64,000 bases of DNA from Tubiluchus corallicola (Eukaryota > Priapulida > Priapulimorpha > Priapulimorphida > Tubiluchidae): assembly GCA_030141605.1 (NCBI GenBank), contig JAQGDQ010000174.1, positions 374,001 to 438,000 on the forward strand, in the 5' to 3' direction. A model generated the notes under the pieces. It did no database searches and was not told the DNA's origin. It saw only the letters and a program-made list of their open reading frames with translations. The position numbers and the translations under genes were made by a program. Below, one piece after another: positions 33,108-45,155 of the stretch. Positions within the stretch are counted from its first letter, which is position 1, and the number at the start of each line of letters is the position of its first letter.

Positions 33108-36100
33108 TGGTTTTGTTACTGCATGATTTTAGTCTAATTTAATGATGTTTTACTGGTTTTAATTAATAATTTCAACTTGTTTATTACTGATGACGCGTAA
33201 TTTTGGTATTTTATAGAAGACGAATGTGCAAAATTGCACAATAAGTATTGAAGTCATTTTTTATAGAAATTAAATCTTTAAATTGCTATTTTTCTCTTTT
33301 CTTGAAAATTTTTTTATAACTAGTTTGTTATTTGAAACTTTTTATTCTTAACAAAAAATATGGGTCTGTATAAAATTTAGACCATCAACTAAGCAGAGTT
33401 TTTCCCAATGTTAATTTCATACAAATTGTAAAACTTTATCCTCAACCAGGACTTTGAATGGCATATTTTTAATTTTCCTGTAAACATTTCCATGTAGTTC
33501 AATTTAACAAATTTATAGACTGTCAATTCTTCAAGCACAGATTATATTTTCTTGAAATTTTGTATGATTTAATGTTATTTTTTGCACATTGATGTTTGCT
33601 CAGGTAATATTGTACAAAAGTATGTAGTTTAAAAGATTATAATTGTATAAATCACAGGCAGTGCCTTGTGGGAGCATAAAATTAGAGCTTATACCTTTGC
33701 CGTAATTTATAAAATTTACCGATTTAATGAATTGCGAAATTTTCTTTTTCTACATTGTTGTTACTTAGTTATCAAAAAAGCCATTCACTGGGGTTTTATC
33801 AGTATATTTGGTAGTCTATGGCAAATCTTTAAAATTTAACATATTTATTGCTAGAAACACTAAGGCACTGCTGATATAGCGAGCCAGTTTGACTGGTTTC
33901 ATTTGACTTTTTTTGACATTGTAAATGCATAAGCTCAGTCCAGATTAACTAGTGTGAACAAGGCTTTAAATGTACTCGCATTCATTAATTATTTACAATA
34001 TTATTGCAGTTTAGTGTAAAAATAATTGTTAATTTAACTACATTTTAATACGTGTTGTGTTGAAAGATGCCAAACAATTACGAAGTCGCAAATTTTATTA
34101 ATGCTGTTATAATTATAAGCGGTAATGATCTCAAATACTTGAACACTATGCTAACATTCTGTTTCTGTGCATTCCACTTACAAATAATGCTGTGACAAAG
34201 CATCATATTTTTTTCAAAATGAACTTGGATCTTCTCTTAAGGTTTCATGAGATAGCCATCAATAAGCTGAAGGAATTTTTCTGAAAGATTTAGGGTCACC
34301 AGATACTGAAAAATAAATAAAAATTCAAGGACAAATCATGGGATATGTTTGAATAAGCCAGGAGAATTTTTCTGAAAAGTTTAGGGTTGCCAGATGCTGA
34401 AATTTAAATTCAAGTACAATTCAGCTAGCGTATCGGGGGAGAGGGACTTCTGTCATAAACTCCCACAATGGCATGTGCTCAGTAAAGTGCCTAACAAGAT
34501 TTAAGTAGGCAGATATGTAGACAAGATACATGATAGTAAAATCGAGACTGACTGATATTACTGTAAACGTAATAATAATCGTTTGCAATGGTAGACTTCA
34601 CCAAAGCAGTTTAAAAGGAAACGTAACAGCAAATTATGTAAATTTCTGTGACTGTTTGGGGATTGGGTTCCACATTATGAGCTCCTTAAAGATCTCACTT
34701 TGAAAAGTGGATTTTGTTTTTTTCTTTAATGCAAAGAGAGCGGGCATAAAGTCATGGGGTAGCACAAGAGACCGTTAACACATTGTTTTGTAAAGATTAT
34801 GAGTTTTCTTTCGCTTTTTGTCTGAAGTAAACAATATGTTTATTGGCATATCAATTGATGGCAAAGAGTAATTTGAACTAAAACTTGCACTAACTAAAGA
34901 AAGTACATAACTAAATTGCTTTTGTAAAGTGTCTTTATTTATTCTAAGCCAAAAAGTAATTATAATGTCTATAGATGATGTACAGCTGCTGTACTTCAGA
35001 TTCTGTTTTAACAGCAATTCTTGTAAATGCATAATATGAGTTTACAGTAATGTGGAGCCTGAACAAATTTCTTTCCATGTTAAAGGCATAGACAATGTTG
35101 AATAATTTATTAAGTAAAACATGTACTCTCTTCTTCTTTTGATGTGAAGCATTTCTTTGAGTAAAAGCATACATGCTGTGTGCAATTCTACAATGGTTGA
35201 TCTTAGCAGCATAGACTTGGTAACGAGTTAGATTTTGATCTTGCCACAACAGTCCAATTTGAGTATTATCTGTTGTAAGAATCCAATGTTGGATTCTTGT
35301 AGCCAGTTTGCAGTATTTTGAACTGTATCTTGGACACGTTGTGCAAGGAATAATTCATTCATTCAGCTTCCAGAACGCAGCAGTTCCACTATTAGCTTTA
35401 ACGTGCTTAACTTGGTAGTAATTGTTATGCAAAAAGTGTATAACTTAGATAAACCTATTGTATACATTCAGCACAAGATAAAAAGTATAAGAGCTGATCA
35501 TATTAGCATACGAGAGCTCATCTACCATTTCTTGTTGCTTAATTGTTAGTACATATGTTTCTCAAAGCAGCCTACTAGCTTTGATAAATTGATCATTATA
35601 ATGTTATTGGGTATTCTAGTCGTAAATTAAACACAGAATAGTTTGACATGACTATAATTATGTGCTGGATGCACAGCTTGTGTTACTTGTTAGATGTGCC
35701 TCGTTTATTTGCTTGTATTTATTTTTGGAAGAGGGTTTTTGGGTTTTGACCTTTGCCGTTGCAATGCACCGACACAGAGTTGCATGTGAAATTGCAATAA
35801 ATTATTATTGCAACAATAATTTTTTATAGTTTCAGTTACAATAATCCGAAGTTTGATTTTCTATAGTAACATTAATTAGGAAGGTCACATGTAGTTCTGA
35901 TTCTAAAACTCAAATTTTATGGCACAGACTGCATGGTTGCGCTCTCTATCGGGGAAAATTTTAATATGTGATTATTATTACAATGCTACCACAAAATCGT
36001 GTAACGGTTTCAACATTTCAATGAAAATGCAACTAGGAAACACAGATTGTACAGAGTGGACGACTGGATGTGATTAATTTTGCTAAGACAAATTGCCTTA

Positions 36101-37747
36101 ATGTCATTATAATCGCAATTAATGTCAAGGTTATTTCCTACAATACCCCTTTAAAGATAATTAAATGATCTTAATTAGCCACAGGAAAAATGAATAGTCA
36201 AGTGCTTTGTCTGCTAGCATTATTTTTGCATTAACTGCTGTGACTGCAACAGCGCTATGTAAACAGATGAGACTATAAGGTAATTTTTTTCGATACAGCA
36301 ATTTCTGTAACAGCTGCTAGTTGGCAGTAACAAGATTAATCCTATCTGACCTCATGAATGAGATCAATTTCTATCTTGAAGATACGTTTTACATTAATTT
36401 TACACAAGATGACACAATTCAGGCTATTTGCTATTGACCAACTAAATTAACCAGTTTTTATCTAACAAGTCGCACAAAGACTTGGACAAAAACCAGCAAA
36501 TTTAAGATGTGCAGAAAACTTGGACACGGTTTCATAAAGTTCTAACAGTGAGCAATTTCAACGTTTTCCTCAACAGGGGGTGCCACAATCCAGCCTGTTG
36601 CTGTGGAACTGCAAAACATTGAGCTGTTTGACAAAAAGGTTCTTTCTTTTAACAAGTTTGCACTATAAAATTAGCATTTTGATTAATTACAAAAAGTATA
36701 GTTTTTTTGTTGTAACACTAGCCCTGAGAACCTAAATGCTACTTAATGCCAGATTTGATAACAAAAGAAATCAAGCAACTCCATAACATTAAACCCATTA
36801 AAAACACCTTTTTATGCGATAAGAAGTATAATCAATGGATGCAGCACCTGCACGGACACTACTTCTAAATTAATATAAGTTAGTACTGTACTATCAACCG
36901 TGAGTACTAAAAACAACATACAATATTTAGCCATTTGTGATTTTATTCCAATAAGAGAATAATTTATTACATGTGCTAATAAAACTAAATCATTATTGTA
37001 AAACAGTTTATTAACGTGGGTATATCATGGTTTGCTGTACTTCACTTACATTCATACCGGATACGCAACTAGACTTACATTTCCTAAAATAATTGTGTAT
37101 TTATACTCATATACAAACTTATGTAACTGCTACAAATCAAATAAATTTATATAAAACACTTAAAAATGTGCAGTTTTTAGCTGATTTAAGAGAAAAAAGG
37201 AAATCTGTAAAACAATTAGGTTTGGAAGACCTATATCCAGATTATCCACTTTAATTGAATTTATTTCGCACTACTTTGTATATCAGTACTGATGTCGGTT
37301 TTATTGCATCGTTTATTCATAATTATAAATTTAAAAAACTAAACACTACTTGAGTCAGTCAGAAATACCATTATCTAAAATAATATATACGAACCTATGA
37401 AACAAAAATAACAAAATCGCAGGCTATGCTGAAAATTGAACTAGGTCTACTTGATCTTTCCATACTTACACTATGTTACACCTAATAGCACAAATGCTAT
37501 CATTCACAAAATTGTCTTAAAACTGAGTATGTGGTCAAATAAAGATAAAAAAGAACAAATTATTTAAGGATAAATGGGACTGACCAGCTATTTATAAATA
37601 AAATAGTAACTATACTGCTACATACAAAAATTCTATCACTAACATTATAACTTTTGCACTGAAGTCACTTTTAAATATAAAGAGAATTAAGGTGTCACAA
37701 GCAGATGAGATAAAATTGACATTTTAGTTGCAATCTTGCAATTTGCT
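33108..37747. other. PCYT1 3' flank and intergenic spacer
   Basis: It begins with the PCYT1 3' UTR, which is T-rich with ATTAAA near 33268. Two similar stretches at 34270-34310 and 34360-34410 share TTTTTCTGAAA(A/G)(A/G)TTTAGGGT..CCAGAT..TGAAA, a local ~95-bp duplication. No gene is supported; one 62-nt splice-bounded frame at 36577-36638 is discussed under rejected items. Confidence 0.45.
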
Positions 37748-38394
37748 TCAAGAGTTTTTACTGGCTGGTGATGATCGTCGCATTTCCATGAAGCGCAAGG
37801 CTGTAATAATCAGGCCGAGGAAGAGCGGGAGCTGGGGGGAGGGGAGGCCCGAGAACATTAAGGACACAACCAGGGTTTTATATAGCTCGAGGTGCTAAAG
37901 TTTTTTTCTTCATAAAGTTGTTCTCAAGGATTGGCCATTACTTCTTGTCTTTTCTCTTCGTCTTTGGCCTTCAGAAGGAAATAACCCACACTGTCCGCAT
38001 CTCTGTAGCGGGTGCTGCACACTCTGGAATCTCTAGCTCTTTCCTCATCAGTAGTATCTTTTTGATTGGTGGAGGCATTGAAAATAATGGGGTATTGGCG
38101 GAATCGTTCACAAAAGTTGCTTAATCCTGCCGAGAATCTTTTCTACCTTGCCTGTCACATTTGCTCACGCAAAGCTCCGCTGCACTAAACTTTAGTTAAT
38201 TAAAAAATATATGCGTTTTCTAGGTTTTGTTTTGCTTATAATCATCACAGCATCAACGTCTTGGGTTCTCACAGTATTCCATCAATGGTGTTGTTTCTGT
38301 GTTTAGTTCAGCTTCATGTAATGTTTTGCCAAGTCGAAGTGAGGCCCTTAATGCTTGGTGCTCAGGGACCCGCAATGGCTCTCGAAGGCACTGG
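37748..38394 (-). CDS. Unidentified cluster of three open frames (possible broken gene or element)
   Basis: A locally GC-richer stretch with three adjacent minus-strand frames. 38253-38394 follows a TTATAG acceptor and contains REPLRVPEHQALRASLRLG. 37924-38142 reads RFRQYPIIFNAS, then a charged segment with DEERARDSR, RYRDADSVGYFLL and KDEEKRQE. 37748-37894 follows a CTTTAG acceptor and reads LYKTLVVSLMFSG, then a hydrophobic LFLGLIITALRF and a basic tail, like a C-terminal membrane anchor. Joining the second and third needs a 47-nt intron (GTAATG...TTTAG), far shorter than any other here. The first and second do not join cleanly in phase. I recognise no family. It may be a decayed gene, a captured fragment in a transposon, or chance. 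Confidence 0.3.
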
Positions 38395-39387
38395 CTATAA
38401 TTACTTTCTTCTAATTATCAGTAAGCATATACATTCAAAATCACTGAACTAGCAACTTCGGCATAAAAACAGTAATATAATATTAGCAAAACTAAACACA
38501 GCTGAGTAATAAATTAATTTTTCACTATCTACACACTTGTAATCATTATTAACGAGCTCTTCGTAATAATATAAATAATTAAATAATAAACCTAATACTG
38601 TGTTTTTATACAAGTCTCTCCTGGTTCAGCACTGCTACTCCCATAGTAAGCACAGTGCTGCTAGATGACAACTAATCTGCTCAGACTTCAACTAAACTCT
38701 GCAAATTTTGCATGTCTTACTCAGAAATAGCATTTTCATAAAAGATTTGACGGTCACTCAAAAATAATTAGCATTTATAGCTTGCAGCTAGCTAGAACAG
38801 TAACAACAGCACCTACAGATTAGTGGAATAAACAGTGACAAATCATAATGCATACGTAACTTTTGTCGCAAGTAGTGATTGATGAACATTCGAACAAATG
38901 TAACACCACCTGGACTTGGTTTCATTAAGCATTCGAAGAACCATAGCATTATAAGAACATATACTCATAAACTTCACCAATCATTTCAGGAGTAAAATGG
39001 TATCATGATTGAACAGATGAGTACGATTGTTGTACAAAATTGTTGCTCAGTTTTATGAATCCGGGCTTTGATCGGATCATCAATGATTAACTGTCATCAT
39101 TAAATTGAAATCATGAGGCTTTCAAAGAAGATTAAATTTTATCTTCCAAAAGCAGTTTCAGTAAACTTACAATGAAAACTTACTGGACTGTTTGTAACTT
39201 ATAATTTTTACGGTACCTTAGCTGTTGTCATCTTTAGTTTCAGTCATCTGAAAAAATAATTTGTTTCTTCCTACTGCTTGAATGGTAATCAATCAGTACC
39301 AGGTCAAGTGTTAAAGAGTGAGATATGCATGAAAAACATTCAAATAAGGGAGTTTGGACAAATGAAGCTCTTATGATTGTGTTTGAG
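38395..39387. other. Intergenic, HS6ST 3' flank
   Basis: AT-rich, no gene. It probably holds the HS6ST 3' UTR (minus strand). Confidence 0.5.
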
Positions 39388-41942
39388 TTAAGATTTTCGT
39401 CTGGAACGATGAGATACCACTAGATTGCCACCATCAGGATATTTCGTTTTACTAGCACCATTTACTGCTTTGATAAAATTTGCATATTCAAGAGGAAAGT
39501 TTCTTCGAGCTTCACTAACTCTTTCATAAAACAGTTTTTTTGCATAGGCATATAATTCAATATCGAGTCTGTTTTGGTCTTTTATTCTTTCAGTTTGTTC
39601 AACAGTTGGGGCAATATTGTCACGCGTGCTATTCGTGTTATACTGCTCAAAAACCTCGTAGAACTCAATTTTAAAAGTCCGCTCGAACAGAAATTGTGAC
39701 AACTTTTGCTCTTCTGCCAAGGCAAAGTAGGCAAAGTTTTTAAGATTAAACTTAGCACTTTCTAACATAATCCTGTCTCTTTCTTCTGTCGTCATTAGCG
39801 ATTTATCATAGCACCCGACCAGCTTCAAATCACTCAGCATCCGTGTTTGCCGATTCTGAGCTAAATTTGAGTCACAATCAAGAAATTCATCTAATGACAC
39901 ACCATACCATGTATCATCGAAACAACGTGGTAGTTCTTTTTGTGTTGGTGGTCGATCGTTGCATAAATGTCTAGAACTATTCCATGTTGCACCACGAACT
40001 ACGTGGGCAAACTCACTGAGAAAACGCGATACGGGTTCTCGGAGAACAGTAATATAGTAGTACCTGTAATAATAAAAAATAAATCACTAAAGATAAAATA
40101 CATGTATTTCTTCATCTAATAAAAAAAAATTAATATAAAAAAAATTTGTGTGTGTTGGTATTGAATCATAGATCTGCATCTTGCTTTCTGGATCAATTAC
40201 TACACCTTGTTCTTTACTATTTGTTGGTCATTTCATAGCTATTTTCATGTCACCATTATCACCGTTATTAGCATCATCATCACCATCATTACCAACAAAC
40301 TTATAATCATCATCATCATAACCACCACCATCTTCATCATTTTTAATTTCCATAATACAGCTTCTACACATTACTTCAATTTACTTGTCTTTTTGTTGTT
40401 CTCAAGGTACACAAAACTCTGTCTCAGTTTGAAGAAACAAATAAATTCATGAGCAAGTCTTAATTTTGCTAGAACATATTTAGAACAGTCCGATAAATTC
40501 ATTTATACCTGCTTTGCAAAAAATTTTGTTGAATGTTGGAATTTTCCAGACATGCAGAAGAAAGATTTCGAGGTGATAGAGTCAGATTTCTGACGTCGAG
40601 TTACAATCTCAAGGCAGGCAATGGAGTCATGCTTAAAAAAGCTTTATGATCTGTCTTTTGGAAACAAATCATAATAAAATTTTGTAAGATAACACAAGAA
40701 TGTTTCAGTGCGACTGAAGGAGTCAAATTTTTTATGCAACATCAATGAGATCACAGTACCATTTCCCATCAAGTTTTTAGAACCATGTTGTCACTTCAAA
40801 AAATTGCGCAGGATGGCAGTCCTTAGCTGTACACTGCTGTATTGCCCGGATCAACTTCCAAAACCAAGTTTATGAGATCATGCAATTCCAAAATGGTGGC
40901 AATGACAAATTCAAACTGACAATTTTGTACAGCAGTTATATCTGTATATCTGTATGTATTATATCTGTATAAACGGTGCATTGTAATCAATAAATAATGG
41001 GTAAATGTTTTTAATTAATAAATAGAATTTTAATCAGCAAACTAGCTAATCTACAAAAATGAGCTGGTAAAAAATTTAAACTACACTCTGCTAGTTGCAA
41101 CTTCATGCAGAACTTAGAAGAGGAACTAAGTTGAAATATCATTATAGTGTTAAGCTGCTTTATAGTTTGTTAATGGGAGTTATTTGGGTCTAACGTTTTT
41201 AAGACATAACCAATTTAGTTAAATCACTTTTTAGATCAATCTTTGGAATCACAGAGTAAAATAACTGATACATACATACAAACAAAGTAAAATAGATAAT
41301 TTATAATCTCATGCTTTCTAGCAGCATTATGTTAAAACAGAAACTTAGAAAGAACTCAAATTTATTTTTGTAAACTGTAACTAATTAAATTCAATGCTAT
41401 ATCAATGCTTACTTTCTGTATGTCATTTTCTTTTCTATCTTTTTATCCATAGCTTCGTCTACACAAGCAACGAGTTCTGTAAAATCGGCATGCAGACCAC
41501 ATCTCCATCCTACAGAATGCCGACTAAATAACCAAGTTTCACGATCAGAGTTGGGACGATTGCAACCACAACGCTTGATACCTTTTCTACATTTGCATGG
41601 TTTCTGCAAGTTCATATCATGAGTGAGATGCCTGCCAAATGAGCTGCCGCTCGTTTTCTGTATGTGCAGAAATACAATAACATCTGTGCCATTAATATCA
41701 AAACTGTAGTTTGCTGGCGGAGGTCCCCTGTAGATATCTGGCGGAAGAGAATACGACAGTCCTGGCTCAATATCATGTCGAGGTAAAATATATTTGCGAG
41801 AACTTCTAGAAGTATTAGTTAATGTCAAGTATGATTCTGGAAATGGACATATCGACAAACAGTATAAGGCATACGTAATAATAATGCCAGAAATACACAA
41901 AGCTGCCAGCAAAGTCAACTTTAACTTCACACTGCTCTCCAT
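39388..41942 (-). CDS. HS6ST: Heparan-sulfate 6-O-sulfotransferase
   Basis: A Golgi type II membrane enzyme that moves sulfate from PAPS to the 6-O position of glucosamine in heparan sulfate. Two coding exons, 41413-41942 and 39388-40063, join in phase 2 to give 401 residues; human HS6ST1 is about 410. A short cytosolic tail and signal-anchor helix (about 8-32) lead to a stem with NTS and NYS sequons. The PAPS 5'-phosphosulfate loop is HIQKTSGSSFGRHL (93-106). The cysteine-rich CKCRKGIKRCGC segment, RETWLFSRHSVGWRCGLHADFTEL, and the 3'-phosphate site TVLREPVSRFLSEF early in exon 2 follow. LAQNRQTRMLSDLKLVGCY and LFERTFKIEF match the vertebrate C-terminal half. The C-terminus lacks the long coiled tail of vertebrate HS6STs and ends RSRRKS. 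The single intron (40064-41412) carries a CAT-rich repeat. Confidence 0.95.
40248..40345. repeat. Imperfect (ATC)n repeat
   Basis: About 100 bp of interrupted ATC/ACC units in the HS6ST intron. The plus-strand frames across it are artefacts of the repeat. Confidence 0.8.
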
Positions 41943-43728
41943 GACAGTATGTCAGCAATCAGCTGACCTAATCTGCTGGTGACACTTTGAGTAATAGACT
42001 TGCCTCTTTTCGTGGAAAGTGGCTCGTTTCATTATTTCTGGTGGCTTACAACAGCAACATCTGCGGAAAAAATTAAAATGAAATTTTTAACGAAAAGCAG
42101 ATCATCTCTGAAATAATTAATGTTAAAATTTTTGCAGCATACTCAGAATAAAAACAAATTGCTGTAGCTTGTAGTTATCGGTGGCACGGATTTGAAGTGG
42201 GTGCACAAAATTTTTGCCTTCAGGTCCTTGAATTGTAATAGTCCTTATCCTTACATGGCTGGAAAACATACAACATCCAAATGAACTAATGGTAATGTAA
42301 ATCATTACCATACGTACAAATTTTTACTAGTTTCTAACGTGTGTGGTTTAATCAAAATTGTGGCTGTATATTTAATATATTTAAAGGAAGTTACAAACAT
42401 TGAATACACTGAATATAAAACATATTTGAAATTTACAAAAAAGAAAAATCAAGCTGTTTTAGCGGAAAGCTATTTTAAAGCATATAAAAGAAGAAGGAGG
42501 AAATACATTGATCCTACACTTCCGCAATGGCAACAAGACGCTTGGATTTTTGAGGGAACCTGACACTATTGATCGTACAAAGAAGAATACGCTGATACTA
42601 TTTTTCCAATCGTATCGTTAGCGCCACCACTTACTAGAAAACTGAAAATAAATAAAGCATCCAGAGAAGATCGGAGGGGAAAAAAGCAGTCAATGCTTAA
42701 CCCCTATCCATGCTGTAAAAGAAGTAAACTGTATTATCATTTAAACGAAAGTCAGATACATTGTATGTTTAACGATCATTGCTTACAGTGCATGTGCATC
42801 TTATGACAATGAATCTACACTTAAAATAATACTACTGTACCGGCAAACTGAGTTGAGGTTCAAACTTTCTGATATGGACGGAACGACTGCCAACAGCCAA
42901 GCCAGATTTTCATTGCCAAAGATATTCCTGCATTACAATGCAATTTTATTTATTTTAGTCACATTCAGAACGTTTTTACTAACTCCGACACCACAACCTG
43001 GATTAGTAATGACTCAATATGGAAAATTTCAGCTGCTCATTTAGCACATGATCTGGAAAGAACGACAGATCTGCTTGTAATATCTCTTGATTAGAAGTAT
43101 TTCTAATTTGGTAATAAGGTTTAATATCATCAAGAAATAGTGGTATAATTTCAATTTCAATTTATTGCTCAAATACATAATTATAATGTACATCGTATCA
43201 GGATACGCAATTAAGAATCAGAATTTTTTGAATTTATTGCAAGATTTACCATTTACCAAAAAGCATTAAATTAATACAAATTTTACAAAGAAAAAAACAT
43301 TAATATATATTTTTCATTGAGACTACAGGCATGCCCCTGGACAACACCAGGAAGAAAATCTTGTGTTGGTGCTGCCCATACTAATAGTAAATCTAAAATT
43401 TAAGAAACAAAACAGAAGTGCATTAAATGATCTCTCTCACGCTCACTCACACACTTTCTTGTAGAGTGAGGACAAGGTGCAAAAGGTAGAAATTCAGCAT
43501 GTTGATGAGGGATACATGAATGACACAGGTTAGTACTATGATGTTATGATGATGATCAACTCATGATAATATTTCCAAAGCATAAATATAGCCAAAATAA
43601 GAATTAAAAAAAAGCCAATTATATTATATAGTTTTATACTTATTATAGGGATGAATTGATAGTTATGAGTATTTGCTTGTGCTTGCTGTGAAGTAATGTT
43701 GGTATATACATCCACATATTCAAAGTGA
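41943..43728. other. Spacer upstream of HS6ST
   Basis: No gene supported. It probably holds the HS6ST promoter. Small open frames at 42123-42311 (minus) and 42339-42563 (plus) are not recognisable. The right part is AT-rich and may be LINE 3' UTR, with a minus-strand AATAAA near 43164. Confidence 0.4.
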
Positions 43729-43900
43729 TCATTCGAAATATGTGGCAAATATGTGTGATTTAAGATTTTTCTTTAGTTCATGAATTGACACAGAGGTTTT
43801 AATGTATTCAGGTACTTTATTCCAAGTTATAGGGCCATTAATTAGTGGAAATAAAGTGTTTACCAACATTAGTTCTTGAAAATTTAATAATGTATTCGTT
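43729..43900 (-). mobile_element. LINE ORF2 C-terminal remnant
   Basis: On the minus strand, PLINGPITWNKVPEYI, then KTSVSIHELKKNLKSHIF and a stop. This is the WN.LP...S...FK..LK pattern that ends CR1/jockey-type LINE polyproteins. A frameshift separates it from the preceding SRTNVGKHF-like residues. It is dead. Confidence 0.72.
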
Positions 43901-44179
43901 GTACCTAGTGTTACACCATTTTATGTTAAGTTTAGCTGGATTATTGAAAAAGTTTGGAAATAACTTGAAATGAGTTTAACACACACACAAACACTCTAAA
44001 ACTCATAGGTACTCCAATTAAAACTTCATCTGAACCAAATTTGCAAAAAAGCACAAGAGATAAAATATTTCGCACCATGCTAATAGGTATCATCATCTTT
44101 GGTTAGCGTGGGCTATGATTGACCACATCATTCGAAGAACGTCAACAACTCTGCCTCTGGCCTGATACCATTGTGGCTT

Positions 44180-45155
44180 GTGTTGGGAGCCGTTTGGACC
44201 ACTGCGCCAAGTAGACCACTTGATGCGCTAAAAGTACTGTCCTACATGGGCAGCCCAAGTAGGACACTAGCGATTTTTGTCGAGAAACTTGCTCTGGCAA
44301 AACTTGTTTCCAGTTTATATTACCATTGTTTATAAGTATTGTTATGACATAATAAAGCATAAAACAAAATTTCTTTTAGAAATGGATATTCCTTGGCAAT
44401 TTACAAATGCATTTCTTACAATAATTTCATCATTATGATTAACTCCATTAATATATCATAACATTAAACCTAGTATCTAATGCTTTAAAGAGAGAAATTC
44501 TGCACACAGTTATTACAGAAATAATTGCAAATTTAAAAATGAGACAGATGCTGCTAAGCCTTCACAACACCAAAAAGTAATTTTTAACATTTAAGAAAAG
44601 CAAGGATAATTAGTTTTAATATTATCAGTAGTATTGTAACATGTAGGGCACTGTCCTACATGGCTCGCTAGCCCATGTAGGACACATAGATCGCTAGAAC
44701 GTTTACTTATAAGAAAACAATTATTTGCCCAAGAGGTAGTGAAACGGATCACCTGTTTGTGAAGTGAGACAAAATCAAAAATGATATACCTTAAACAAAT
44801 GTTGAATTCGCAAAAAAGTGAGGTTTTTTGACTTCAACAACATTAATATCGAAACCAAATTTAATATTGTCCGTTCTACCAGCTCAGAATAAAATTCTTT
44901 TATTTTATTAGATGTATAATAAATTATTCAACGTGTATTAACGTTTTTAATTATTATTATTACATAAACAAGCACAACGGACGGTGTCAGTACACTTAAC
45001 GACTGAATTCACGACCTGTCTCTAGTGTCCTACTTGGGCAGCCCAAGTAGACCGCGGTCTACTTGGGCTAGCCCATGTAGACCGCGGTCTACTTAGGCTA
45101 GCCCAAGTAGACCAATTGGTCTACTTGGCGCAGTGGTCCAAACGGCTCCCAACAC
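44180..45155. mobile_element. Palindrome-rich DNA element with 39-bp perfect terminal inverted repeats
   Basis: GTGTTGGGAGCCGTTTGGAC (start of the repeat) at 44180-44218 recurs exactly in inverted orientation ending at 45155: 39 bp with no mismatch. CTT flanks both ends, a possible 3-bp target duplication. Inside are near-perfect hairpins built from one 11-13-bp half-site, GGTCTACTTGG(GC) or its GTCCTAC variant, at 44239-44265, 44653-44683 and a dense array at 45027-45128. The inverted repeat itself ends in the same half-site (CCAAGTAGACC). There is no coding frame, so it is non-autonomous. I do not recognise the superfamily. Confidence 0.85.
45027..45128. repeat. Tandem palindrome array inside the element
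   Basis: Successive arms alternate as GTCCTACTTGGGC-GCCCAAGTAGACC, GGTCTACTTGGGC-TA-GCCCATGTAGACC, GGTCTACTTAGGC-TA-GCCCAAGTAGACC, then GGTCTACTTGG of the terminal repeat. GC, GC and AATT join one palindrome to the next. Each unit could form a 13-bp hairpin. Confidence 0.9.

Noticed and set aside
36577-36638. 62-nt plus-strand frame (GATIQPVAVELQNIELFDKK) bounded by AG and GT
   Set aside because: It looks exon-like, but no neighbouring exon in a compatible phase was found, the donor (GGTTCT) is weak, and no family is recognised.
42123-42311. Minus-strand frame with RTITIQGPEGKNFVHPLQIR after a TTTCCAG acceptor
   Set aside because: Protein-like in part, but isolated; there is no partner exon and no homology I can name. 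Not enough to call a gene.
42339-42563. 74-codon plus-strand frame with a KAYKRRRRKYIDP stretch
   Set aside because: Low-complexity lysine/arginine content in AT-rich DNA, no family, no splice context.
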